Shown here: one piece after another, positions 1 through 6,888 of the stretch | Layout of the letters: each line of letters starts with the position of its first letter | Position numbering within the stretch: the stretch's first letter is position 1 | Origin: Pedobacter sp. UBA2067 | Lineage (GTDB): Bacteria; Bacteroidota; Bacteroidia; Sphingobacteriales; Sphingobacteriaceae | NCBI GenBank assembly: GCA_002333205.1 | Contig: DDAD01000162.1 | Coordinates: forward strand, 116,531-128,791 | DNA length: 12,261 bases | Direction of reading: 5' to 3' | Program-made: the position numbers and the translations under genes | The notes under the pieces: generated by a model | What the model was told of the DNA's origin: nothing | Database searches by the model: none | Seen by the model: the letters and a program-made list of their open reading frames with translations, nothing else

Positions 1-1
1 A

Positions 2-2380
2 AACATTTTCATCTATAAGCCATCCAGAATGGGCAATGGGGTAGAGATTATGGGTGTACCTGAGGTGCTTGCCAAGTGGGAGATTGAAGATGTAAAACAG
101 GTTATTGATATTTTGGGATTATGGGGCGATGCGGTAGACAATATTCCGGGTATTCCGGGAATTGGTGAAAAAACCTCCAAAATCCTCATCAAACAATACG
201 GCTCGGTAGAGAACATCATCGCAAATGCGGATGAGCTGAAAGGCAAAATGCGTGAAAACGTGAAAATGTATGCCGAGCAGGGTATGGTTTCCAAGAAACT
301 GGCCACCATCATTCTGGATGTACCGGTAGAATTTGATCCACATGCGCTGGAGCTTGGCGAACCTAAACGGGAATTACTGGAGCCACTTTTTGCGGAGCTT
401 GAATTCCGGACCTTAGGCAGACGCGTATTTGGAGATAACTTCTCCATCGGCGATGCCGGCAGTAGCGTATCACAGCAGACTGATCTCTTCGGACAGCCGG
501 TATGTGAGCCAGAACAAGCTTCGAAAGTTTTTGTTGCACCACCTGCTTTATTCGAACAACCTGCAGCCAAAACCATTGCAGATGTTCCTCATGATTATAA
601 ATTAGTTGATACAGCTGAAAGCCGTAAGGCGCTCATCGACCTGCTTTTACAGCAGGAAAGTATTTCCTGGGATACAGAAACCACAGGTACCGATGCAAAT
701 CTTGCCGAGTTGGTTGGACTTTCTTTCTCCATTGTACCAGGAGCGGGCTATTACATTCCTTTGCCTCCTGAACGTGAAGCAGCACAGCTGATCATAGACG
801 AATTCCGCCCGGTGCTTGAAAATGAAAAGATCGCAAAGATCGGGCAGAACCTTAAATACGATATCCTGGTGCTTAAATGGTATGGCGTAAATATCAAAGG
901 TCGTTTATTCGATACCATGCTTGCACATTACCTGATTGATCCGGATACCCGCCATGGTATGGACCTGCTTTCACAAAACTACCTCGGCTATACACCAATT
1001 TCCATTACCAGCCTGATTGGTACCAAGGGCAAGAACCAGGGCACCATGCGAGATGTGCCGGTTGAAAAGGTCGTGGATTATGCTGCGGAAGACGCAGATG
1101 TTACCCTGCAGCTGGCAAATATCTTCGAGCCGATGCTCAAAGAACTGAATGCTGAAGAGCTGGCAAGGGATATTGAAAACCCCTTGGTTTATGTCCTTGC
1201 GGATATTGAGAAAGAAGGCGTACGCATAGATGTAGATACTTTAAATAAATACTCCAAAGAGCTGGAGACTGATATTACCAGGTTAGAGCAAAGCGTATTT
1301 GAGAAGTGTGGCGTTACCTTTAACCTGTCTTCACCGAAGCAGCTGGGAGAAGTGCTCTTCGACAAGCTCGAGCTGGATCCTAAAGCCAAGAAAACCAAAA
1401 CAGGCCAATACCAGACTGGGGAGGACGTGCTTTCGCGTTTGGCAAACAAGAGTGATGTGGTACAGGACATCCTGGATTACCGTCAGCTATGTAAATTAAA
1501 ATCCACCTATGTAGATGCATTGCCATTGCTGGTTAATCCTAAATCCGGGCGAGTACATACCAGCTTTAATCAGGCCGTTGCTGCAACAGGTCGTTTAAGC
1601 TCCAACAATCCGAACCTGCAGAACATCCCAATCCGTACCGAAAGGGGCAGGGAAGTTCGGAAAGCCTTCATTCCAAGGGATGAGAACCATGTGCTATTAT
1701 CTGCGGATTACTCGCAAATCGAGCTGCGCATCATTGCGGAAATCAGTAAGGAAGAAAATATGCTGGATGCTTTCAGTAAGGGCATCGATATCCACACCGC
1801 AACTGCCGCGAAAGTTTATGGAACCAGCATTGAGGAGGTGACACCAACACAGCGACGGAATGCGAAAGCCGTGAACTTTGGAATTATCTATGGGCAGTCT
1901 GCATTTGGGCTATCGCAGAACCTGGATATCCCAAGAAAAGAAGCAGCAGACATCATTGAACAATATTTTACGCAGTACCCTGGCATTAAGCGCTACATGA
2001 GCGATACAATGACCTTTGCACGTGAAAACGGCTTTGTAGAAACCATTATGGGGCGCAGGAGATATCTTCGAGACATCAATTCTGCCAATCAAACCGTACG
2101 TGGCTTCGCTGAGCGAAACGCGATTAACGCACCGATACAAGGATCAGCAGCGGATATGATCAAAATTGCGATGATCAACATTCATAGAGACATCCAGGAG
2201 CAAGGCTTACAAGCTAAAATGACCATGCAGGTACATGATGAGCTTGTGTTCGACGTGCCGAAATCGGAGGTCGAAGCAATGAAAGTTTTAATCAAACACC
2301 GTATGCAAACGGCCATTAAAACCAATGTGCCAATTGAAGTAGAAATTGGTATGGGTGAGAACTGGTTGGCTGCACATTAG
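2..2380 (+). CDS. polA: DNA polymerase I (5'-truncated by window edge)
   Basis: DNA polymerase I fills gaps and removes RNA primers during replication and repair. The frame is open to the left edge (first whole codon at position 2), and the Met at 29 is internal (context YKPSRMGNG), so the true start lies outside the window. 792 codons are visible against about 930 for the family, so roughly the first 140-150 residues of the 5' nuclease are missing. What remains, in order: the end of the 5' nuclease with its helix-turn-helix (DNIPGIPGIGEKTS, near 137-178); a 3'-5' exonuclease with intact Exo I (WDTETTG, near 668), Exo II (NLKYD, near 850) and Exo III (YAAEDAD, near 1079) motifs, implying working proofreading; and the polymerase with motif A (DYSQIELR, 1706), motif B (K at 1865, then NFGIIYG) and motif C (VHDE, 2231-2242). 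Family assignment is secure. It stands alone on the plus strand and ends at a hairpin shared with the convergent gene. Confidence 0.98.
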   Translation, partial: NIFIYKPSRMGNGVEIMGVPEVLAKWEIEDVKQVIDILGLWGDAVDNIPGIPGIGEKTSKILIKQYGSVENIIANADELKGKMRENVKMYAEQGMVSKKLATIILDVPVEFDPHALELGEPKRELLEPLFAELEFRTLGRRVFGDNFSIGDAGSSVSQQTDLFGQPVCEPEQASKVFVAPPALFEQPAAKTIADVPHDYKLVDTAESRKALIDLLLQQESISWDTETTGTDANLAELVGLSFSIVPGAGYYIPLPPEREAAQLIIDEFRPVLENEKIAKIGQNLKYDILVLKWYGVNIKGRLFDTMLAHYLIDPDTRHGMDLLSQNYLGYTPISITSLIGTKGKNQGTMRDVPVEKVVDYAAEDADVTLQLANIFEPMLKELNAEELARDIENPLVYVLADIEKEGVRIDVDTLNKYSKELETDITRLEQSVFEKCGVTFNLSSPKQLGEVLFDKLELDPKAKKTKTGQYQTGEDVLSRLANKSDVVQDILDYRQLCKLKSTYVDALPLLVNPKSGRVHTSFNQAVAATGRLSSNNPNLQNIPIRTERGREVRKAFIPRDENHVLLSADYSQIELRIIAEISKEENMLDAFSKGIDIHTATAAKVYGTSIEEVTPTQRRNAKAVNFGIIYGQSAFGLSQNLDIPRKEAADIIEQYFTQYPGIKRYMSDTMTFARENGFVETIMGRRRYLRDINSANQTVRGFAERNAINAPIQGSAADMIKIAMINIHRDIQEQGLQAKMTMQVHDELVFDVPKSEVEAMKVLIKHRMQTAIKTNVPIEVEIGMGENWLAAH

Positions 2381-2404
2381 GACGCCACAACCAAAAAATA
2401 CCGT

Positions 2405-2446
2405 TAAAACAAAAGCGCCGGATCATTGTCCGGCGCTTTTGTTTTA
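2405..2446. terminator. Bidirectional intrinsic terminator between polA and the UPF0173 hydrolase gene
   Basis: A perfect 18-bp inverted repeat (2405-2422 with 2429-2446) closes a 6-nt loop (TCATTG). The GC-rich core is GCGCCGGA/TCCGGCGC, and the A-rich left flank and T-rich right flank are themselves part of the stem, so a U-tract follows the core hairpin in either reading direction. It lies between convergent genes: polA stops at 2380, and the minus-strand hydrolase stop codon (2444-2446) sits inside the base of the stem. Termination is inferred from structure and position. Confidence 0.9.
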
Positions 2447-3124
2447 TATCAACTCGATGGTCTCACCAATCGCAGGAAGTAACAAGGTCTTACCCTCACG
2501 CTTAAATTTTGCAAGTGCATCTTCTTTGTCAATCTTGATCAGATCAAATGTATCGTAGTGTACACCGATTACCTTGTCGCACTCAATGTACTTGGTTGCA
2601 ACAAGTGCATCATCTACATCCATGGTGAAATTTCCACCAATTGGCAGGATGGCATAGTCTAAGTTGTACAGATCTGCAAGTAGCTTCATATCCATGTTCA
2701 ATGCGGTATCACCGGCGAAATACACGGATTTACCAGCACTTTCCAATACAAATCCGGCAGGATTACCACCATAGCTGCCATCAGGCAAACCACTGGAGTG
2801 CGTAGCCCATACCATACGCAGGTTACCAAACTCGAACTTGGTTTTGCCAAAGTTCATCGGATGTACATTCGTTATACCTTGTGCTTGAAGCCAATTTGCA
2901 ATCTCCACCATGGTGATCACCAATGCGCCGGTTTGTTTGGCAAGATCTACCAGGTCGGCAACATGGTCGCCATGGCCATGACTTACCAGAATATAATCTG
3001 CAGTAATGGATTTAGTATCAATTGCTGAGGCCAGTGGATTTGGCGTGATGAAAGGATCGAAAAGAAACTTTTTACCACCAAGTTCCAGCAAAAAGCAGGA
3101 TTGTCCGTAATAGCTGAATTTCAT
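2444..3124 (-). CDS. UPF0173 family metal-dependent hydrolase (metallo-beta-lactamase fold)
   Basis: This 226-aa cytoplasmic protein belongs to the UPF0173 / UlaG-like branch of the metallo-beta-lactamase fold, and its length is typical. Visible features are the N-terminal strand pattern (KFSYYGQSCFLLE), the metal-binding HxHxDH signature (HGHGDH, residues 49-54), a further His at 109 (ATHSS), the bridging Asp in FAGDTA (residue 139), a GGNFTMD loop (163-169) and a C-terminal His in GVHYDTF (189). These are the ligands expected for a two-metal site. The substrate is not known for this family and cannot be read from the sequence. There is no signal peptide. It lies 26 bp downstream of the ybaB/ebfC gene and is probably cotranscribed with it. 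Its stop codon falls inside the shared terminator stem. Confidence 0.93.
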   Translation of the reverse strand: MKFSYYGQSCFLLELGGKKFLFDPFITPNPLASAIDTKSITADYILVSHGHGDHVADLVDLAKQTGALVITMVEIANWLQAQGITNVHPMNFGKTKFEFGNLRMVWATHSSGLPDGSYGGNPAGFVLESAGKSVYFAGDTALNMDMKLLADLYNLDYAILPIGGNFTMDVDDALVATKYIECDKVIGVHYDTFDLIKIDKEDALAKFKREGKTLLLPAIGETIELI

Positions 3125-3150
3125 GTGTCTAGATTTTATAAGTGGAAATA

Positions 3151-3456
3151 CTAAGCACCAAACATGCCGCCTAAACCGCCAAGCATGTCTTTGGTCGCCG
3201 ACTGCATTTCTACAGCACTCACCTGATCTGCCTGCGTTAAAGCTTTGTTCACTGCGGTTAACAGTAGCTCTTCAATTTCTTCTTTGTCTGCTTGTTTGAA
3301 GAATTCTTCCTGAATTTCAATAGCTGTGATGGTTTTATTTGCAGTTGCAGTAACCTTGATTGCACCACCTTCAACCTCACCATATACAGAAACGTGATCT
3401 AAACGTTTTTTTATTTCCTCGGCCTTTTGTTGTGCGGCCATCAATTTATCGAACAT
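3151..3456 (-). CDS. YbaB/EbfC family nucleoid-associated protein
   Basis: This 101-aa protein has the YbaB/EbfC layout: an N-terminal charged helix (residues 1-23, MFDKLMAAQQKAEEIKKRL), a central beta-sheet (VYGEVEGGAIKVTATANKTITAIEI, residues 24-48) and a C-terminal helix (56-90) that ends in a short Gly/Met tail (GGLGGMFGA). Family members are small dimers that bind DNA and are commonly encoded near recombination or replication genes such as dnaX and recR. Here the neighbours are a YqjM-like oxidoreductase and a UPF0173 hydrolase, so the usual recR linkage is absent within the window. The 79-bp gap to the upstream namA-like gene leaves room for its own promoter, but no convincing one is seen. 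Family assignment is strong; a DNA-binding role is taken from the family. Confidence 0.92.
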   Translation of the reverse strand: MFDKLMAAQQKAEEIKKRLDHVSVYGEVEGGAIKVTATANKTITAIEIQEEFFKQADKEEIEELLLTAVNKALTQADQVSAVEMQSATKDMLGGLGGMFGA

Positions 3457-3535
3457 AACTTTTGAATTTATATTAAGACCCTAAATTATTGAATTTGTTT
3501 GTATCCGCTTGGAAGTAATTGAACAACGAGGCAGA

Positions 3536-4612
3536 TTAATGGTGTTTGCGAGGTTTAGCTCTTTCATATTGTACTGGCCATTTCAGCTCTACCTCAAGTG
3601 CTTCTGCAGCATGTAAGGGGAAATATGGGTCACGTAAAAATTCACGAGCCAGGAAGATTAAGTCTGCCTTTTCTTCCTTCAGAATATCCTCGGCCTGCTG
3701 TGCAGAAGTGATTAATCCTACTGCACCGGTCAGGATGCCGGTTTCCTTTTTAATTTGTTCTGCAAATTGCACCTGATAGCCTGGGAACACCGGAATCTGT
3801 TGTTTTTTGGTTAATCCACCTGAAGATGCATCAATAAGGTCTACCCCTTTGTCTTTCAGTATTGCAGCAAGCTTTACGGATTCTTCTGCATTCCAGCCGC
3901 CCTCTGCCCAGTCTGTCGCCGAGATGCGCACAAACAGCGCGTTTTCTGCCGGCCATACTTCCTGAATGGTTTCTACAAGTTCTAACAGCAGGCGGATGCG
4001 GTTTTCAAAACTGCCGCCATACTGATCTGTTCGTTCATTCGCGAGTGGCGATAGGAACTGGTGAATCAGGTAGCCATGTGCAGCATGGATCTCAATAACC
4101 TTGAAGCCAGCTTCTATGGCTCTTTGCGTAGCCGCTTTAAAGTCGTCCTTCACTTTTTGAATGCCTTCCAGGCTTAGTGCTTCCGGAACGGTATCTTCTT
4201 CATTAAAAGGAATGGCACTCGGTGCTACAGTTTGCCAGCCACCTTCTGCAATGCTGATCTGTTTGGGATCTAACCACGGCGCTTTAAAGCTCGCTTTGCG
4301 GCCCGCATGTGCCAGCTGGATGCCTGCAACAGACCCATATTGGTGGATGAAGTCGACGATGCGCTTTAAACCGGCAATATGCTCATCTTTCCAGATGCCA
4401 ATATCTCCTGGAGATATTCTGCCTTCCGGCGATACGCTGGCGGCTTCCGTTATGATCAGTCCTGCGCCACCCATGGCCCGGCTACCAAGATGCACCAGGT
4501 GGTAGTCTGATGTAAAACCGTCCTCTGCCGAATACTGGCACATTGGAGAAACAACAATTCTGTTTTTTAAACTTAGATTTTTTATGGTAATTGGGGAGAA
4601 TAGATTGGGCAT
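3536..4612 (-). CDS. namA: Old Yellow Enzyme family NADPH dehydrogenase, YqjM/NamA type
   Basis: This 358-aa FMN-dependent oxidoreductase of the thermophilic-like (YqjM) Old Yellow Enzyme class reduces activated C=C bonds of alpha,beta-unsaturated carbonyl compounds with NADPH. It is a single TIM barrel. Class markers are visible: the Cys and Tyr that contact flavin and substrate in SPMCQYS (C25, Y27), QLAHAGRKA (99-107), the substrate-binding His pair in IHAAHGY (H176, H179), the RTDQYGGSFENR barrel segment, the phosphate-binding region LAREFLRDPYFP (321-332) and a C-terminal QYER (R351) matching the arginine finger that YqjM places in the neighbouring subunit. It is slightly longer than B. 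subtilis YqjM (about 338 aa), mainly through a Lys/His-rich tail. The physiological substrate is unknown. A structured 128-bp repeat element lies just upstream of its start. Confidence 0.94.
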   Translation of the reverse strand: MPNLFSPITIKNLSLKNRIVVSPMCQYSAEDGFTSDYHLVHLGSRAMGGAGLIITEAASVSPEGRISPGDIGIWKDEHIAGLKRIVDFIHQYGSVAGIQLAHAGRKASFKAPWLDPKQISIAEGGWQTVAPSAIPFNEEDTVPEALSLEGIQKVKDDFKAATQRAIEAGFKVIEIHAAHGYLIHQFLSPLANERTDQYGGSFENRIRLLLELVETIQEVWPAENALFVRISATDWAEGGWNAEESVKLAAILKDKGVDLIDASSGGLTKKQQIPVFPGYQVQFAEQIKKETGILTGAVGLITSAQQAEDILKEEKADLIFLAREFLRDPYFPLHAAEALEVELKWPVQYERAKPRKHH

Positions 4613-4655
4613 TGTCTTTATTTATATAGTGTATTTACATGAGATAAATTCGAAT

Positions 4656-4710
4656 CTTCACCGGCTGTTCTTCGCCTTTTCACCGCCTATTGTTCGCCTC
4701 TTCTTCGGCT
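4656..4710 (+). repeat. Five tandem 11-bp imperfect repeats
   Basis: Five head-to-tail 11-bp units run without gaps: CTTCACCGGCT, GTTCTTCGCCT, TTTCACCGCCT, ATTGTTCGCCT and CTTCTTCGGCT, with approximate consensus NTTCNYCGSCT. Units alternate between CACC and TTCG cores, so units 1-4 also read as two 22-bp repeats with 18 of 22 matches. An inverted copy of the last unit follows immediately (4713-4723). The 11-bp period is not a multiple of three and lies outside any gene, so it is not a coding repeat. Confidence 0.75.
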
Positions 4711-4722
4711 TGAGCCGAAGAA
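4701..4722. repeat. Perfect 10-bp inverted repeat (strong hairpin)
   Basis: TTCTTCGGCT (4701-4710) is followed after two bases by its exact reverse complement (4713-4722). Sterically this gives a 9-bp stem with a four-base loop. No T-run follows on the minus strand, and on the plus strand only A-rich sequence follows, so it does not resemble an intrinsic terminator. It forms the apex of the larger foldback element at 4643-4770. Confidence 0.7.
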
Positions 4723-4873
4723 AAGATGGTTAGTACCCGATTGAGAGCCGGATCAGGTTCAAATTCGATCTGCAATGATAACAAGTGTTGTGTTTATTTG
4801 TTCAATGCGGAATGTAAGGGAAAGTTCATATTCAGGCATGAGCTGCATAGTCCACAGTAGTTAAGGGTAGAAC

Positions 4874-4906
4874 AAAAAAAAGAGCGCCTTCGTGGAAAGC
4901 GCTCTT
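4874..4906 (-). terminator. Intrinsic terminator after the outer-membrane protein gene
   Basis: Read on the minus strand, a stem AAGAGCGC/GCGCTCTT (4899-4906 with 4880-4887) with an 11-nt loop is followed by a run of seven or more T residues (A-run at 4874-4880 on the plus strand). It begins about 20 bp after the stop codon of the outer-membrane protein gene (4927) and is well placed to end the proB-proA-OMP transcript. Confidence 0.85.
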
Positions 4907-4926
4907 ATTAATTTTTAAAATTGGTT

Positions 4927-5598
4927 TTACTTACCAAAGATATAAGCAAAGGTAAATGAAGGTGCATTATTTAGGAAAGTAAGTCCAAAGTCTGTTTGTT
5001 CATTGGTTGAGTTCTCGCTTTCATACTTGGTCTTTGAATAACGCAACCCACCTAAGGTTGCTATTAAGGCTATCTTTTTTGTTGGAAAGTAAACGAAATC
5101 GAGCGATAACCCCGCTCCAAAACCTTTTGAATTATAAGGCGTGGCAGCAAAATCTGACATGCCACCGGTTTTTGCTTTTGCGGTGTAATATTGCGCATAA
5201 GGTCCGGTTCTAATACCAACTTTATTGTCGTACAGATAATATTTGTCTAAGTGAATACTCGCGTCATAGCCGTTTATTGTTGTTTCCGCAGTTCCACTGT
5301 TCATCTGCGGATTTGGACTATTGTCATAGGTTTGGTCGCTATGGGCATGTGTATAGGCCACCTCGGCACTTAAGCTAAGTTTGTCTGCAACAAAGTAGGT
5401 GTACGAGGGACCAAGTTGAAAGGAATTTTGCTTTCTAGTCGCTTGCATTAAGCCAACCTCTGTGTAATTAAGCGATTCTTGAATTTTGTTATGACCGGCA
5501 GAAAAGCTTCCGCCGATCCATTGTTTACCTTTCTCTGTTTGCGCACCGGCTGATAAGCCGCTTAGTGCAGCTAATAAGAGTAACGTTAATTTTTTCAT
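4927..5598 (-). CDS. Outer-membrane beta-barrel protein with signal peptide
   Basis: This 223-aa protein begins with a clear Sec signal peptide (MKKLTLLLLAALSGLSAGA, probable cleavage before Gln20). The mature part alternates polar and aromatic residues in amphipathic strands separated by polar turns (for example SFQLGPSYTYFVADKLSLSA, DKYYLYDNKVGIRTGPYAQYY and KIALIATLGGLRYSK). It ends in a strand with aromatic residues near the C-terminus (SFTFAYIFGK). This pattern fits the small eight-strand barrel (OmpA/OmpX-like, porin-family) proteins common in Bacteroidota. No ligand or function can be assigned. It starts 39 bp after proA with no terminator between, so it may be cotranscribed with proBA, and its own terminator follows. 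The GTG-free ATG start is fixed by the signal peptide. Confidence 0.85.
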   Translation of the reverse strand: MKKLTLLLLAALSGLSAGAQTEKGKQWIGGSFSAGHNKIQESLNYTEVGLMQATRKQNSFQLGPSYTYFVADKLSLSAEVAYTHAHSDQTYDNSPNPQMNSGTAETTINGYDASIHLDKYYLYDNKVGIRTGPYAQYYTAKAKTGGMSDFAATPYNSKGFGAGLSLDFVYFPTKKIALIATLGGLRYSKTKYESENSTNEQTDFGLTFLNNAPSFTFAYIFGK

Positions 5599-5637
5599 GT
5601 TTTAAATTTTGGCTGAATATAGCAACAAATCACAGTT

Positions 5638-6888
5638 TTAAGCACTTCGTGTTTGCCCGTTGCCCCGGATTACCCACTTATAACTGGTCAGTTCAGTTAG
5701 CCCCATTGGTCCGCGTGCATGAAGTTTCTGCGTGCTGATGCCGATCTCTGCACCAAGTCCGAACTGTGCACCATCTGTAAACGCCGTCGAAGCATTCGCA
5801 TAAACTGCTGCGGCATCCACCTGGTTAAGAAAGGTCTCCAGGTTAGCTGCATTTTCAGAAATAATGGCTTCACTGTGTTTTGAGCTGTACCTGGAAATGT
5901 GTTGAATGGCTTCTTCCAGGTTAGACACTGTTTTTACCGCCATCTGGTAGGAGAGGAACTCGGTGCCAAAGCTGTCTATTCCTGCTTTTCTGAGTAGTTC
6001 TGTCGGATAATTTTCCTGCAACACGGCATAAGCCGCTTCATCTGCATGAATCAGTACTTTTGATCCGCTCAGTGGTATGATCAGCGAAGGCAGGTCTCCA
6101 AGCCGGTCTTTGTGAATGAGCAGGCAGTCAAGTGCATTACATACACTTACCCGACGTGTCTTGGCATTCAGTACAATGCTTTTCCCTTTTTCCAGATCCC
6201 CATCAAGGTCAAAATAAGTATGAACGATTCCAGCGCCGGTTTCAATAACCGGAATGCTGCTGTTTGAGCGTACGTAATCAATCAGCGACTGGCTGCCTCT
6301 TGGAATGATCACGTCGACTAGTCCCCGGGCATTAAGCAGGCTTTCGGTTGCGGCACGTTCCGGTGGAAGCAATGTTATCACATGTTTGTTGATTCCATAT
6401 TGAAGCAGCACCTTCTGGATCACTTCCGTAATTGCGGCGTTAGATTGTGTGGCATCGCTTCCGCCCTTAAGCACAGCCACATTGCCGGTCTTAAAGCACA
6501 GGGCAAACACATCTGCAGTAACGTTTGGCCGGGATTCGTAAATTACCCCAATGACGCCCAGCGGCACACGTATTCTGGAAATTTGAAGGCCGTTGTCAGC
6601 GATGTGACCATCGATGATCTGCCCCACAGGACTTTCCAGGTTTGCGACCTGAACCATGTCTGCAGCAATGCTGCGGATCCTTTCGGGCGATAACTTTAGG
6701 CGGTCGTATTTCGGATCCTGTGGATCCATCAGGTCTAGATCCTTCTTGTTTGCTTCCAGAATCAGGTCCGTATTGCGGACAAGTTCTTCAGCAACATCAA
6801 GCAAGGTATGGGCAATGGTTTCTTTCTTAAGGATGGTCAGTTCTCTGCTGGCGGTAACCGCGGCTTCAAAATAGCTTCTGTATTTCAT
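5638..6888 (-). CDS. proA: Glutamate-5-semialdehyde dehydrogenase (gamma-glutamyl phosphate reductase)
   Basis: This enzyme catalyses the second step of proline biosynthesis, the NADPH-dependent reduction of gamma-glutamyl phosphate to glutamate-5-semialdehyde, in the cytoplasm. The 416-aa length is normal for ProA. The aldehyde-dehydrogenase fold is recognisable from IGVIYESRPNVTADVFALC (113-131, cofactor side), KGGSDATQSN (141-150), IETGAGIVHTYFD (216-228), the catalytic Cys in RVSVCNALDCLLIH (C250) and FGTEFLSYQMAVK (307-319). The usual RPGVCNA context reads RVSVCNA here, but the Cys is kept. The start codon overlaps the proB stop by four bases (ATGA, 6885-6888), an arrangement that suggests translational coupling and a shared complex or channelling of the unstable phosphate intermediate. 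Confidence 0.96.
   Translation of the reverse strand: MKYRSYFEAAVTASRELTILKKETIAHTLLDVAEELVRNTDLILEANKKDLDLMDPQDPKYDRLKLSPERIRSIAADMVQVANLESPVGQIIDGHIADNGLQISRIRVPLGVIGVIYESRPNVTADVFALCFKTGNVAVLKGGSDATQSNAAITEVIQKVLLQYGINKHVITLLPPERAATESLLNARGLVDVIIPRGSQSLIDYVRSNSSIPVIETGAGIVHTYFDLDGDLEKGKSIVLNAKTRRVSVCNALDCLLIHKDRLGDLPSLIIPLSGSKVLIHADEAAYAVLQENYPTELLRKAGIDSFGTEFLSYQMAVKTVSNLEEAIQHISRYSSKHSEAIISENAANLETFLNQVDAAAVYANASTAFTDGAQFGLGAEIGISTQKLHARGPMGLTELTSYKWVIRGNGQTRSA

Larger units (their letters stand above)
4643..4770. repeat. 128-bp foldback element with imperfect terminal inverted repeats
   Basis: The outer arms 4643-4654 (GATAAATTCGAA) and 4758-4770 (TTCAAATTCGATC) are inverted copies that would give about 12 pairs, two of them G-U in RNA, with one bulged base. 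After a symmetric 6-by-6 internal loop the arms pair again perfectly through CCGGCT (4661-4666) and AGCCGG (4746-4751). Inside sits a strong hairpin (4701-4722) and an array of 11-bp units. The element ends about 30 bp from the namA-like start codon. It could be a structured 5' untranslated RNA, a small non-autonomous palindromic repeat, or a protein-binding region. The pairing is seen directly; any function is inference. Confidence 0.5.
4613..4926. other. 314-bp intergenic region between namA-like and outer-membrane protein genes
   Basis: No ORF with protein-like character was found; the longest on the minus strand are about 30 codons. The stretch holds three things. At 4613-4642 there is AT-rich sequence just upstream of the namA-like start. 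At 4643-4770 there is a foldback element with 11-bp repeats, listed separately. At 4874-4906 lies the terminator of the upstream minus-strand gene. The piece at 4771-4870 shows nothing I can assign. Confidence 0.7.

Noticed and set aside
29..31. ATG at 29 as the polA start
   Set aside because: The frame is open upstream to the edge with conserved-looking residues (IFIYKPSR), and a start here would remove most of the 5' nuclease domain.
13..576. 187-codon minus-strand frame antisense to polA
   Set aside because: It lies wholly opposite the conserved polA coding sequence, and its product is Ser-rich with no domain, as expected of a shadow frame.
4656..4723. Short regular repeats suggesting a CRISPR array
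   Set aside because: The units are 11 bp, contiguous and without spacers, and there are no cas genes.
4751..4763. Minus-strand TTGAACCTGATC resembles the 3' conserved part of a TPP riboswitch
   Set aside because: The remaining conserved blocks (CTGAGA, ACCC and the GGATAAT...CCAGCG segment) are absent, and the neighbouring gene is not related to thiamine.
4756..4770. GGTTCAAATTCGATC looks like a tRNA T-loop
   Set aside because: The loop lacks the C61 that closes it, the T-stem does not pair, and no D-arm, anticodon arm or acceptor stem is found around it.
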